DNA of 50,250 nt from an uncultured Erysipelotrichaceae bacterium (GCA_902768335.1 CACXKR010000007.1:1-50250); one strand, 5' to 3'; shown: positions 7,942 to 16,545, counted from the stretch's first letter. Numbers and translations are program-made. Notes: a model not told the origin generated them from the letters alone.

Positions 7942-9176
7942 TTATTTTTGGATTTAATTTTATATATTTCTTCGGTCGCTAAAGAGATCTTAGTAACGGA
8001 GAATTTTTCTTTTTCAGGATAGACATATAAGGTGTCTTTTAAGGTGTTAAGATCGACGCAGTCACCAAACTTACCTAAATATTCATATTCGATGTGGACA
8101 CTATAAGCGTCTAAGGCAGGAATATCTAATGAATAATGCTCATCATTTTCTTTATAATATCCTTCTAAATGGAATCCATTTAAATCGTGGATTAATTTGC
8201 CTTTTCCTAGATGAAGGAATTTATCCGCGTTAGGTAAAGCATCGACATGGACTTCACTTTCAAAATAATATTTTCTGTCTTCAACTTCTTTTCTAACGTT
8301 TGCTCTTTCCCATTCATACCAATCGGGGATATGGGAGAATTCGGTTTCACCTTCAAGTGCTTTTAGTTCACCAAGTTCACTATATTCCCATTTCTTTCCG
8401 CACTGTTTACAGAACAAAATGTTATCTTTTGAATCCATTTCATATTCTACTTTGCAGTGTGGGCATTGATATAAAACTTTATGTAATCCTTCCGCTCTTC
8501 CTTTATATTTAACGCGGACACCTTTTTGCTTTTGCCAAGCATATTCATCATAAACATAATTCTTCTGAATTATTTCATTAACTTCTTCATTAGAAAGCTT
8601 TTCAATTTCTTCTTGATTTATGATGCATTTAAGCTCGGCTTCAATGCCTTTAATTTTGCGGTTATGAAGATTCCAAAATGGGGAATTGATGTGGTGACCG
8701 TGCATCATTAACATGACCACCGGGATATTGAGGAATTTCGCTAATTTGGCAAGCGATTCTGGAATGATGGCGTTCGTTCCGCATAATGAATATCTTGCTT
8801 CAGCAAAAATTTGAACGATATCGCCATTATTTTTAACAGTTCTAAGATGCCTAATTAGATTGATATCATTGGTGAATTTTCTTTTACAGATTCCTCCGAC
8901 ATTTCTCAATAATTTTTCTCTTCCGATGAAGCCATCGATCGCAATAACATAGTTAATGCGGTGAGGAAAGGTCGCTAAATTAAGGATATCAACATCCATT
9001 AAAGCATTGTGATTAGCAAGCAAAAGATAGGGAGGTTTAATCCCTTTCATATTGACTTTGGTAATTTTTCCGTGATGTGACCAAAGGACTGGCAAGGCTT
9101 TCAAATAGCCAATAAATCTTAATTTTTGTCTCTTTGGAGACTGCTTCATGTCGAAGCGAGCAACATTATCTAACAT
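7938..9176 (-). CDS. PlsC-like acyltransferase with internal zinc ribbon
   Basis: A 412-residue protein. The N-terminal ~215 residues look like a 1-acylglycerol-3-phosphate acyltransferase: the HX4D motif appears as NHNALMDVDILN near residue 54, followed by FAEARYSLCGTN in the place of the EGTR block (the usual EGTRS is changed to EARYS), and LAKFLNIPVVMLMMHGHH. Residues ~239-270 form a zinc ribbon, CPHCKVEYE then CKQCGKKWE, and the last ~140 residues are a beta-rich domain with no recognised family. The ATG at 9176 is 7 bases after TATAAT on the same strand, with no ribosome-binding site, so the mRNA is probably leaderless. Likely membrane-associated lipid acyltransferase; the substrate is unknown. 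A second, conventional PlsC is at 40406-41230. Confidence 0.7.
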   Translation of the reverse strand: MLDNVARFDMKQSPKRQKLRFIGYLKALPVLWSHHGKITKVNMKGIKPPYLLLANHNALMDVDILNLATFPHRINYVIAIDGFIGREKLLRNVGGICKRKFTNDINLIRHLRTVKNNGDIVQIFAEARYSLCGTNAIIPESLAKLAKFLNIPVVMLMMHGHHINSPFWNLHNRKIKGIEAELKCIINQEEIEKLSNEEVNEIIQKNYVYDEYAWQKQKGVRVKYKGRAEGLHKVLYQCPHCKVEYEMDSKDNILFCKQCGKKWEYSELGELKALEGETEFSHIPDWYEWERANVRKEVEDRKYYFESEVHVDALPNADKFLHLGKGKLIHDLNGFHLEGYYKENDEHYSLDIPALDAYSVHIEYEYLGKFGDCVDLNTLKDTLYVYPEKEKFSVTKISLATEEIYKIKSKNN

Positions 9177-9183
9177 AGTTAAT

Positions 9184-9189
9184 ATTATA
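9184..9189 (-). promoter_or_regulatory. -10 element of leaderless acyltransferase gene
   Basis: Perfect TATAAT on the minus strand (reads 9189 to 9184), ending 7 bases before ATG 9176. No convincing -35 and no Shine-Dalgarno. Confidence 0.6.
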
Positions 9190-9225
9190 GATTAGCTAAG
9201 CTTGATTAGAAAATTAAGACAAAAC

Positions 9226-9298
9226 AAGAATATCGCTAGCAATATTCTTCTTTAAAAATGATAGTCAGACTATCAAAAAACATCTTACATCAATGTAA
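9226..9298. promoter_or_regulatory. Three successive dyads upstream of nuclease promoter
   Basis: Three inverted repeats in 73 bases: AAGAATAT/ATATTCTT (9226-9249, 8-base loop with central GCTAGC), TGATAGTC-A-GACTATCA (9259-9275) and TTACAT-ca-ATGTAA (9285-9298). They lie between the divergent acyltransferase promoter and the nuclease -35 at 9304. None has a T-tract, so they look like binding sites for dimeric regulators; the regulator is unknown. The last dyad shares the ATGTAA/TTACAT core with the hairpin before nagB (16544-16565). Confidence 0.5.
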
Positions 9299-9303
9299 AA
9301 TTA

Positions 9304-9332
9304 TTGACTAATTTTTAAATTTTTTATTTAAT
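9304..9332 (+). promoter_or_regulatory. Promoter of secreted nuclease gene
   Basis: TTGACT (9304-9309), 17-base spacer, TTTAAT (9327-9332). It is followed by AAGAGG as ribosome-binding site about 8 bases before ATG 9358. Confidence 0.7.
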
Positions 9333-9357
9333 AAAGAAACCCGAAGAGGAAATGTAG

Positions 9358-12300
9358 ATGAAAAAAAGTCTTCGATTCATAGCATTAGGTGGAATACTAG
9401 CCTTATCTATTCCAGCTTTTCTTGCTTTATCTCAGAACACCAAGAGTGTCAGCGCATATAACGCCTCGTCATTACCAACGACAATCGATTTAAACGATAC
9501 ATCCGCTTCAAATATTAGAAGTTATTATTCGTCTTTAAACAATTTGTCTCAATCCGAAAGACAAGGCACAAATCTTTTAAAGAACTTAAAAACCATTCTT
9601 AAGGATGAACAAAAATATTTTTCATACGAAAGCGGTGAAAATATCTGGAAGATGTATGAAATCACCGATCGAGATTGGGTTAAATCTCCTGCTTCGGCCA
9701 TTTCTGGATATAATTCATCAACGAACAAAATTACTGGTTATACATATAATACTACTGATCCATATATTCATGCTTTATACATAAATCGTGATGTGAACAA
9801 CCAAACAACAGCCTGGTCTGATCACCAACAAACTCAGTGGGGTATCAACCGTGAACACGTTTGGCCAAAAGCGGAAGGTTTTGACACTAGTGGTGCTGGC
9901 GGTGCTCGTGGTGATCCAATGCACTTAATGGCCGGTAACGGTTATGCTAATAACATTCATAGTAATTACTACTATGGTTATGTAAAGACTTCTAGTTCTT
10001 ACACTGACTGTGGTAGCAAATATTCAAATCAATCTGGTAACCTACGTGGTACATCTAAGACTTTAAATACTGGCACAGTTTTCGAACCTCAAGATTGTGA
10101 TAAGGGCGATATTGCTAGAGCAATTTTCTATATGGTCGCTCGTTATAACTACTATTCTGGTAGCGATAGCGATGGCATTGATACAAATAACCCTAACTTA
10201 GTTTTAACTCAATCAGTTTCTGATTGGTCCAGCACTGGATACACATCTTCCACCAGTAAACAAGGTAAGATGGGCATTATGACCGACCTTTTAGCCTGGC
10301 ATAAAGCTGACCCAGTCGATGAATATGAAATTCATCGTAACAATCTTTTGTATAAAAATTTCACAAATAATAGAAATCCGTTTATCGACTTCCCAGAATG
10401 GGCTAACTTTATTTGGGGATCTGTTAACTATAACGGAAGCACATATGTTTCAAATAGCACGACTCCAACCGGTTATGCTACTCCAAGCACCGATACAATC
10501 AATGGATATAATGGTGGTGGAACAGTCGTTTCTGTCACCGGCGTTTCTTTGAATAAGAATTCAGCGTCTATTTCTGTAGATGGCGCTGAAACTCTTGAAG
10601 CTACGGTTGCTCCTAATAACGCAACAAATCAAAACGTAACTTGGACATCAAGTAACACCAATATTGCAACAGTTACAAACGGAACGGTTAGAGGTGTTGC
10701 CGAAGGCACTGCTATAATTACTGTCACGACATCTGATGGTGGTTTTACCGATACTTGTACTGTGACTGTTACTTCCTCCGGTGGTGGAGGAGGAGATGAC
10801 ACTTATTACCAAAAGTGTACCTCTTTAAGTGAAATCCAAAATGGTGGCAAATATGTGTTACTTGGCTATAAGTCCTCAAGCACACAATATTACGCAATGC
10901 CCGCCTATACAAGTGGCAACAATATACAAGGCGTTACAGTAACCTTGACCGAAAATGGAACAAAACTTCCTGAAGAAAACATGTCTACAGCAAATGTTTG
11001 GACATTAACTTCTACTGGAACAACCAACCAATATTATATTGGTGATGGATCTAGTTATTTATACGCTGCAGGAACCGGAACAAATAATTATCTTAAAGCA
11101 AAAAGCGGAACAGATTCATCTGCCGGCGCATTTACAATTACATATTCAACATTCTTTAGTGTGGTTGCTGCATCAAACAATCGTAATACGATGAGATTTA
11201 ATGCAGGAAACAATCCTCCAATATTCTCTTGCTATGCAAGCAATGACAATCAAACCGAAGTAATGTTCTTTAAAGAAGTTAAAGGAAGCACGCCAGAAAA
11301 GCCGACTTTAACAAGCATCGAACTTGATACTAGCGATGCTCCAACAACATTCAATGTTGGTGATGAATGGAGTTATGAAGGTTTAAGCGTTACTGCTAAT
11401 TATAGCGATGGTTCTAGCGATATTGTTTCGCCAACATATGTTTCTACTCCAAATATGGGTGTAGCAGGAACAAAAACGGTTACAGTCTCTTATACCGAAG
11501 ATGGTGAGACTCAAGAAGCGTCCTATGAAATCACAGTTAATGCTCCAACATTAACTTCCATTGAAGTTAGTAATGCAAAAACATCATACTATGTCGGTGA
11601 TACATTTGTTAAACCGACCGTTACTGCAACTTTCTCAAACGGCTCAACATCCAGCGTTGCCGATAGCTCAACATTTACTGGCTATAATATGTCAACAGCT
11701 GGCAACCAAACCGTCACGGTCTCTTACACCAGCTCTGGCGTTACCAAAACAACTTCATATTCAATTACAGTTACCGCTGTTGCTTTAACATCGATCAGTG
11801 TTAGCGATTATGAAACCTCGTTTGAGGTTGGAGATACATTCTCCTTTGGAGGAACTGTAACTGCGCATTATAACAATGGCTCTACTAGCAATGTAACGTC
11901 CAGTGCCTCATTTAGTGGCTATGATATGTCAACAGCTGGTAACCAAACCGTTACCGTCTCCTATGGAGGACAAACAACTTCATATTCGATTCTTGTTAGT
12001 GAACCAAGTAGCGATGAGACCGCAACCGTGGTCATTCAAGACTATGCAAGCGCACACTCATGGGTCAACGGCACTACGTACGAATCTGTATCTATAGATA
12101 GCGTTGCAACTGCGACAATGGTTGGAACGGGCAATAATGGTAAATACTATACCAGTGGTTATGAATGGAGATTTTATCAAAATGGTTCAGGAGGAATAAC
12201 AATTTCCGTTTTAGAAAACTATGTTATTGATTCTGTAACAATTAATTACAACATAAATAATACTGGTATTTTTATTGATTCTAACTCTAACACCGTTGTA

Positions 12301-13449
12301 TCAGGCGTTGAGCAAACCGTTGACGCCCAAAGCGTTACTTACACGGTAGCAAATAGTGGTGATGCAACTAATGGCCAAGCAAAAATTACTTCTATTTCAA
12401 TCACATATCACTTGGCATCAGCTGATCCAATGACCTCTATCATTGCATCTACCGACAAAACATTTGCTGTTGGTGAAATTATTAGCACAAGCGATATTTC
12501 TGTTAGAGGTGATAATGGCCAAGTAATCACTGATTTTAGCTTTGCTAACACCGGCTATAAATTCTCTTATAGCGATGCTGCAAGCGGCGGTGCTTTCACT
12601 AGTAAAACATTTACAAATGCGGTTACATATGAAACGTTCACTTGCTCGTTAACAGTCAACGTTGCAAGAACTGCATATCAAGAAGTCGTTGATTCGAGCA
12701 ACGAATTTACTGGTGCAGAATTTAAGACTGCCGGTATAGCAAGTTCATATACTGAAGACCAAGATGTTACTGTTGACGGCATTGCATTCAATGTTGATGG
12801 TTATATCTATAGCAATAAGTTATCTTTGAGTTCTAGTCAGACATATGCTCCTGGAAAAGTTGTTAACACAGCGCCTTTCTCTACTGGTATTACTAATGTA
12901 ACAGTTGCAGGCGCAACTCCTGATATTCAACTTTCTACAAACGGAACTTCTTGGGTTGATTTAGATAAAGCAACTCCAAATACTGTAAATTATTATTATT
13001 TACAAATTTACTATAAGACCAAATCTCAAACCGCATATGTCAACATTTCTAGTTTCACCGTAACAACCAAAGGTGTAGAAACGGCGGTTAATGTTGCGAA
13101 CTACGTCATGTTTGAAGACACTACAAATCAATGTGTGACAAAGTTTGATATTGCATCTGGCTATTTCAACAATTTATCCGCATCAGAAAGAGCAACATTT
13201 ATGACCTCTGGTGACTATGTCATTTCAACCGCAAGAGATCGTTTTGAAGCCTGGGCTAGATATCATGGTAAGACAATCTCTTATGAAAATAGTGATTACA
13301 CCATTAAAAATGCTTCACCAGCTTCAATAATGTTAGGGAATAGTTTTGTTAATAACTCACAAACATTAATAATCGTGCTTGTTTCATCTCTTGTTGGAAT
13401 AAGCGTGATTGGTGGTTACTTCTTCCTAAGAAAGAGGAAAGAACAATAA
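9358..13449 (+). CDS. Secreted endonuclease I with Ig-like repeats and C-terminal membrane anchor
   Basis: A 1363-residue surface protein. Order: signal peptide (1-34, cleavage probably after VSA); endonuclease I domain to about 350, with the hallmark NREHVWPKAEGF near 165 and GDPMHLMAGNG near 187, where the His is the expected catalytic base with a metal-binding Asn/Asp environment; one Big_2 Ig-like domain (about 392-473) followed by a Gly-rich linker (SSGGGGGDD); a beta-rich domain of ~150 residues; three Big_3-type Ig-like repeats (about 650-880); further beta-rich segments; and a C-terminal membrane helix (IIVLVSSLVGISVIGGYFF) with a KRKEQ tail. There is no LPXTG before the helix, so anchoring is by the membrane segment. 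It should degrade extracellular DNA or RNA for nucleotide supply. It is a stand-alone gene closed by a terminator. Confidence 0.88.
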   Translation: MKKSLRFIALGGILALSIPAFLALSQNTKSVSAYNASSLPTTIDLNDTSASNIRSYYSSLNNLSQSERQGTNLLKNLKTILKDEQKYFSYESGENIWKMYEITDRDWVKSPASAISGYNSSTNKITGYTYNTTDPYIHALYINRDVNNQTTAWSDHQQTQWGINREHVWPKAEGFDTSGAGGARGDPMHLMAGNGYANNIHSNYYYGYVKTSSSYTDCGSKYSNQSGNLRGTSKTLNTGTVFEPQDCDKGDIARAIFYMVARYNYYSGSDSDGIDTNNPNLVLTQSVSDWSSTGYTSSTSKQGKMGIMTDLLAWHKADPVDEYEIHRNNLLYKNFTNNRNPFIDFPEWANFIWGSVNYNGSTYVSNSTTPTGYATPSTDTINGYNGGGTVVSVTGVSLNKNSASISVDGAETLEATVAPNNATNQNVTWTSSNTNIATVTNGTVRGVAEGTAIITVTTSDGGFTDTCTVTVTSSGGGGGDDTYYQKCTSLSEIQNGGKYVLLGYKSSSTQYYAMPAYTSGNNIQGVTVTLTENGTKLPEENMSTANVWTLTSTGTTNQYYIGDGSSYLYAAGTGTNNYLKAKSGTDSSAGAFTITYSTFFSVVAASNNRNTMRFNAGNNPPIFSCYASNDNQTEVMFFKEVKGSTPEKPTLTSIELDTSDAPTTFNVGDEWSYEGLSVTANYSDGSSDIVSPTYVSTPNMGVAGTKTVTVSYTEDGETQEASYEITVNAPTLTSIEVSNAKTSYYVGDTFVKPTVTATFSNGSTSSVADSSTFTGYNMSTAGNQTVTVSYTSSGVTKTTSYSITVTAVALTSISVSDYETSFEVGDTFSFGGTVTAHYNNGSTSNVTSSASFSGYDMSTAGNQTVTVSYGGQTTSYSILVSEPSSDETATVVIQDYASAHSWVNGTTYESVSIDSVATATMVGTGNNGKYYTSGYEWRFYQNGSGGITISVLENYVIDSVTINYNINNTGIFIDSNSNTVVSGVEQTVDAQSVTYTVANSGDATNGQAKITSISITYHLASADPMTSIIASTDKTFAVGEIISTSDISVRGDNGQVITDFSFANTGYKFSYSDAASGGAFTSKTFTNAVTYETFTCSLTVNVARTAYQEVVDSSNEFTGAEFKTAGIASSYTEDQDVTVDGIAFNVDGYIYSNKLSLSSSQTYAPGKVVNTAPFSTGITNVTVAGATPDIQLSTNGTSWVDLDKATPNTVNYYYLQIYYKTKSQTAYVNISSFTVTTKGVETAVNVANYVMFEDTTNQCVTKFDIASGYFNNLSASERATFMTSGDYVISTARDRFEAWARYHGKTISYENSDYTIKNASPASIMLGNSFVNNSQTLIIVLVSSLVGISVIGGYFFLRKRKEQ
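11680..11964 (+). repeat. Near-identical direct repeats inside nuclease Ig-like domains
   Basis: The 48 bases at 11680-11727 recur at 11917-11964 with only a handful of silent or near-silent changes (shared core ATGTCAACAGCTGG then AACCAAACCGT). The copies are 237 bases, that is 79 codons, apart, so one Big_3 unit could be gained or lost in frame. Confidence 0.75.
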
Positions 13450-13458
13450 TACTTAAAT

Positions 13459-13480
13459 AGGATGCTTAAGCATCCTTTTT
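13459..13480 (+). terminator. Terminator of nuclease gene
   Basis: Palindrome GGATGC-TTAA-GCATCC (13460-13475) followed by TTTTT, ten bases after the nuclease stop codon. Confidence 0.9.
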
Positions 13481-13504
13481 ATTTAACTTTTTTATCAAAT
13501 CGTT

Positions 13505-13532
13505 TTGTATTGTTTTATTAACTATTTAAAAT
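13505..13532 (+). promoter_or_regulatory. Promoter of cysteine synthase gene, leaderless
   Basis: TTGTAT (13505-13510), 16-base spacer, TAAAAT (13527-13532). The ATG at 13540 is only 7 bases after the -10, and no ribosome-binding site fits in between. Confidence 0.65.
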
Positions 13533-13539
13533 AATAGGC

Positions 13540-14451
13540 ATGAAAGAAATAAAAGTAGGCAATACTCCTTTTGTCGAGCTTAAAGGAATAGAAGCCAAAT
13601 ATAATTTAAAAGCTCGTTTATTCGCAAAAGTTGAATCATTTAATCCGGCTGGTTCAGTCAAAGACCGCATCGCCTATAAGATGATTATGGACGCGAAAGA
13701 AAAAGGTTTAGTTAAAGAAGATACAACCTTTATTGAACCAACCTCTGGAAATACTGGTATTGCAATAGCCTATATGGCGAAAGCTTTAGGCTATAAAGCC
13801 GTCATCGTAATGCCAGAATCAATGACAATTGAAAGAAGACAAAAGATTTTATCTTTTGGAGCGAAGCTTGTTCTAACCGAAGCCTCCAAAGGAATGAAAG
13901 GATCCATTGAAAAGGCTAATGAACTTCTTAAAGAGATTCCTAATTCTCTAATCTTAGGTCAATTTGATAATTTAGCGAATCCTAAGGCCCACTATGAAAC
14001 AACTGGTCCAGAAATCTATAAACAAAGCGAAGGTAAAGTCGATATCTTTGTTTCAGGAGTCGGAACTGGCGGAACTATTTCAGGTACTGGAAAATATCTT
14101 AAAGAGAAAAAGAATGTAAAAGTGGTAGCTGTTGAACCCCTTAATAGCGCAGTTTTAAGCGGCTCTAACCCTGGTAAACATAAAATCCAAGGAATTGGAG
14201 CAGGCTTTATTCCAAATACGCTTGATACGTCTATTTACGATGAAATTTATAAAGCAGACGATATGGCCGCCATTGAAATGGCGATGGAAGTTAAAGAAAT
14301 TGAAGGAATCGGAGTTGGAATATCTTCAGGAGCAGCTTTACTTGGCGCGATAAACGAAGCCAAAAAGAAAGAAAATGAAGGTAAATATATCGTTATGATC
14401 TTCCCGGATGGAGAAGATCGATATGATTTCTCAATTTATTCAAATAAATGA
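13540..14451 (+). CDS. cysK: Cysteine synthase (O-acetylserine sulfhydrylase)
   Basis: A 303-residue PLP enzyme that makes L-cysteine from O-acetylserine and sulfide. The PLP lysine lies in FNPAGSVKDRIAYKM near residue 42, the substrate loop is TSGNTGIAIAY, and the phosphate-binding glycine loop is SGVGTGGTISGTGKYL near residue 172. It ends with the usual GISSGAALLGAINEA segment. Length fits the CysK/CysM family. It is monocistronic: a terminator lies upstream and tandem repeats follow. The start is fixed by the promoter, whose -10 ends 7 bases before the ATG, implying a leaderless mRNA. Confidence 0.92.
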   Translation: MKEIKVGNTPFVELKGIEAKYNLKARLFAKVESFNPAGSVKDRIAYKMIMDAKEKGLVKEDTTFIEPTSGNTGIAIAYMAKALGYKAVIVMPESMTIERRQKILSFGAKLVLTEASKGMKGSIEKANELLKEIPNSLILGQFDNLANPKAHYETTGPEIYKQSEGKVDIFVSGVGTGGTISGTGKYLKEKKNVKVVAVEPLNSAVLSGSNPGKHKIQGIGAGFIPNTLDTSIYDEIYKADDMAAIEMAMEVKEIEGIGVGISSGAALLGAINEAKKKENEGKYIVMIFPDGEDRYDFSIYSNK

Positions 14452-14470
14452 TTTTTATTTTTCAATGTTT

Positions 14471-14533
14471 AAAAATCTTCCCAAGTAAAATCTAAAAATC
14501 TTCCCAAGTAAAATCTAAAAATCTTCCCAAGTT
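14471..14533 (+). repeat. 23-base tandem repeat, two full and one partial copy
   Basis: Unit AAAAATCTTCCCAAGTAAAA plus TCT (23 bases) at 14471-14493 and 14494-14516, with a third copy broken off after AAGTT (14517-14533). Copies are exact and have no spacers. They lie directly upstream of the -35 of the DUF4143 ATPase gene. Confidence 0.9.
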
Positions 14534-14596
14534 TATTGACGAAATTAAAAATAAATATTAATATATTTGTTGAAAAAACTTGCCGGGAGATTTTTT
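14517..14596 (+). promoter_or_regulatory. Promoter bracketed by an inverted repeat
   Basis: The promoter is TTGACG (14536-14541), 17-base spacer, TAATAT (14559-14564). It lies between the last tandem-repeat copy (14517-14534) and its near-perfect inverse AAACTTGCCGGGAGATTTTT in the gene leader (14576-14595), which differs from the exact inverse by two inserted bases and one exchange. The leader copy also contains the ribosome-binding site GGGAG at 14585-14589. Only the second arm would be transcribed, so the symmetry acts at DNA level. Confidence 0.7.
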
Positions 14597-15877
14597 ATGG
14601 ATAAAGCACTTTATAAGCCTCGTCTCATAGATAGTGTAATTAAAGAATATTTATTGGTTGCTAAAGCGATTTGCATTGAGGGACCTAAATGGTGTGGAAA
14701 AACGTGGGCATCGTCTTTTCAAGCCTCATCAGAATTTTATGTTGGAGATCCAACTAATAATTTTTCAAATAGAAGACTTGCCGAAATCGATCCTTCTAAA
14801 ATTTTAGAAGGTGATAACCCTCGCTTGATAGATGAATGGCAAGAAGTACCTTACATTTGGGATGCTGTTAGAATGGAAGTTGATAAGTCGGGCAAAAAAG
14901 GTCAATTCATTCTGACAGGTTCTTCGACTCCAATTAGAAAAGGTGTTTTGCATTCTGGCGCTGGAAGAATCGTTAAGTTAAGGATGCACACTATGAGTTT
15001 ATTCGAATCGGGCGATTCAGATGGCAAAGTTTCTCTCAAAGACATTTGTAACAATGTGTTTGAAAAAAATTTTTTAATAGACTCTTTAGACATCGAACAT
15101 TTGGCATATTTAATCGTTAGAGGTGGTTGGCCGGATAATATCAAATGCGTCCCTGGGAAAGAAGGAATTTTGCCAAAAGGTTATCTAGAAAGCGTTATAT
15201 TTGAAGATATACAAAAACTAGATGAAAACGTTAAATATGAAACCCACAAACTCCAACTCCTTTTACGTTCTCTAGCTAGAAACGAATCGACGACAGTTTC
15301 AAGTTTATCTTTAACCAAAGATATTTTGGCTAGTGAGAAAGAAAATGTCAGTGATGAAACGATAACGAAATATATTAATTCCTTTTCTAGACTATTCCTT
15401 TTTGAAAACCAAAGACCTTTTAGCCCGAATGTGCGCTCTTCTCTAAGAGTCAAACAAGCAGAAAAAAGACATTTCTGTGATCCAGCTCTTGCTTGTGCAG
15501 CTTTAAATTTGAATGTAACAAAATTAATAAAAGATTTAGATACTTTTGGTTTCATGTTTGAGGCTTTAGTTGAAAGAGATTTGAGAATTTATGCAGAATC
15601 GTTTGGCGGTGAGCTATATCATTATCAAGACTATAAAGGCAATGAAATTGATGCAGTAGTCGAATTAGAAAATGGAGATTGGTGTGGCATCGAAATCAAA
15701 TTGGGCGCCAACAAGATCGATGAAGCTGCTCAAAAACTGTTGAAAATTAAGAAATCAATAATAGAAAATGGTGGAAAAGGACCAAAATCATTGTGCATTA
15801 TTTGTGGTTTAACAAATGCCGCATATAAACGCCCTGATGGGATTTATGTTATTCCAATAACTTCTCTCAGAGATTAA
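14597..15877 (+). CDS. AAA ATPase with DUF4143 domain
   Basis: About 426 residues from ATG 14597, chosen over a TTG at 14567 because GGGAG at 14585-14589 is 7 bases upstream and the promoter TSS would fall near 14571. Walker A is GPKWCGKTW near residue 26, Walker B PRLIDEWQEVP near 75, and the sensor LTGSSTP follows. The C-terminal DUF4143 region holds GNEIDAVVELENGDW then CGIEIKLG, the D...ExK pattern of PD-(D/E)XK nuclease folds. Proteins of this family are common, often multi-copy and laterally moved; their biological role is not established. The gene stands alone between cysK and an ECF transporter gene. Tandem and inverted repeats mark its promoter. Confidence 0.85.
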   Translation: MDKALYKPRLIDSVIKEYLLVAKAICIEGPKWCGKTWASSFQASSEFYVGDPTNNFSNRRLAEIDPSKILEGDNPRLIDEWQEVPYIWDAVRMEVDKSGKKGQFILTGSSTPIRKGVLHSGAGRIVKLRMHTMSLFESGDSDGKVSLKDICNNVFEKNFLIDSLDIEHLAYLIVRGGWPDNIKCVPGKEGILPKGYLESVIFEDIQKLDENVKYETHKLQLLLRSLARNESTTVSSLSLTKDILASEKENVSDETITKYINSFSRLFLFENQRPFSPNVRSSLRVKQAEKRHFCDPALACAALNLNVTKLIKDLDTFGFMFEALVERDLRIYAESFGGELYHYQDYKGNEIDAVVELENGDWCGIEIKLGANKIDEAAQKLLKIKKSIIENGGKGPKSLCIICGLTNAAYKRPDGIYVIPITSLRD

Positions 15878-15912
15878 TTTATCATTAGCATGGCTATCTT
15901 ATAGAAAAAACA

Positions 15913-15941
15913 TTGCTTTCTTTTCTAAAAAAGAATATATT
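15913..15941 (+). promoter_or_regulatory. Promoter of ECF transporter S component
   Basis: TTGCTT (15913-15918), 17-base spacer, TATATT (15936-15941). Transcription would start about ten bases before ATG 15958, leaving a very short leader without a Shine-Dalgarno. Confidence 0.6.
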
Positions 15942-15957
15942 ACCCAATGTTGATTTT

Positions 15958-16545
15958 ATGAAAAACCCATTTACAGTTCGAAATATGCCTTATATCGCCA
16001 TCTTGATGGCGGTGGAAATAGTCCTTCAATTTATCGGTAACGCGATTGCTTTAGGACCAATTAGCATCAATTTATCATTAGTGCCTATTGCTTTAGGTGC
16101 GATCATGTTTGGACCATGGGTTGGTTTACTTCTTGGTATAATCAACTCCTTATTCGTTTTGATGGCTCCTTCGACTGCGCTATTTTATAACGTCTCGGTT
16201 TTAGGCACTGTTTTAACAGTTTTAATTAAATCATCTGCTGCTGGATTTTTCGGTGGCTTAATTTATCTAATGTTAAATAAACGTAACAACTTAATTGCAA
16301 CAATTGTTACTTCAATTTCTCTACCGCTTATAAATACTGGTTTATTTGTGGTGGGCTGTATCTTATTTTTTAAACCTTTATTAGAATCACTAACCCCAAG
16401 CGGTGGTAACATCTATGAATTTTTATTCATAGCAATGATTGGCTGGAACTTTATTTTTGAACTTTCAACTTCGCTTGTTTTAACTTATCCAATCTATCGA
16501 ATCATCGGCTATTATCAGGCTAAAAAAGTTGCGGTTACAAACTGA
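15958..16545 (+). CDS. ECF transporter S component (folate-type likely)
   Basis: A 195-residue integral membrane protein with about five to six hydrophobic helices. I chose ATG 15958 (MKNPFTVRNMPYIAILMAV); a TTG at 15913 is part of the -35 element. The start ...MPYIAILMAVEIVLQFI, the ISINLSLVPIALGAIMFGPWVGLLLGI stretch and the NxG-type later helices are typical of energy-coupling-factor substrate-specific components, with FolT- or QueT-like proteins the closest in style. Such proteins bind a vitamin or precursor and dock to a shared EcfA/A'/T module, which is not in this window. The substrate cannot be fixed from sequence. A hairpin overlaps its stop codon. Confidence 0.8.
   Translation: MKNPFTVRNMPYIAILMAVEIVLQFIGNAIALGPISINLSLVPIALGAIMFGPWVGLLLGIINSLFVLMAPSTALFYNVSVLGTVLTVLIKSSAAGFFGGLIYLMLNKRNNLIATIVTSISLPLINTGLFVVGCILFFKPLLESLTPSGGNIYEFLFIAMIGWNFIFELSTSLVLTYPIYRIIGYYQAKKVAVTN

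Noticed and set aside
14471-14533. Possible CRISPR array
   Set aside because: The repeats are contiguous with no spacers, only two and a half copies, and no cas genes nearby.
14535-14575. Phase-variable invertible promoter between the inverted arms
   Set aside because: The invertible segment would be only 41 bases, shorter than known invertible promoters, and no site-specific invertase is nearby; kept only as a repeat observation.
14567-14596. TTG 14567 as start of the DUF4143 ATPase
   Set aside because: It falls at the predicted -10/transcription start and before the GGGAG site that serves ATG 14597.
15913-15957. TTG 15913 as start of the ECF S component
   Set aside because: These bases are the -35 element of the promoter; ATG 15958 fits the family N-terminus.
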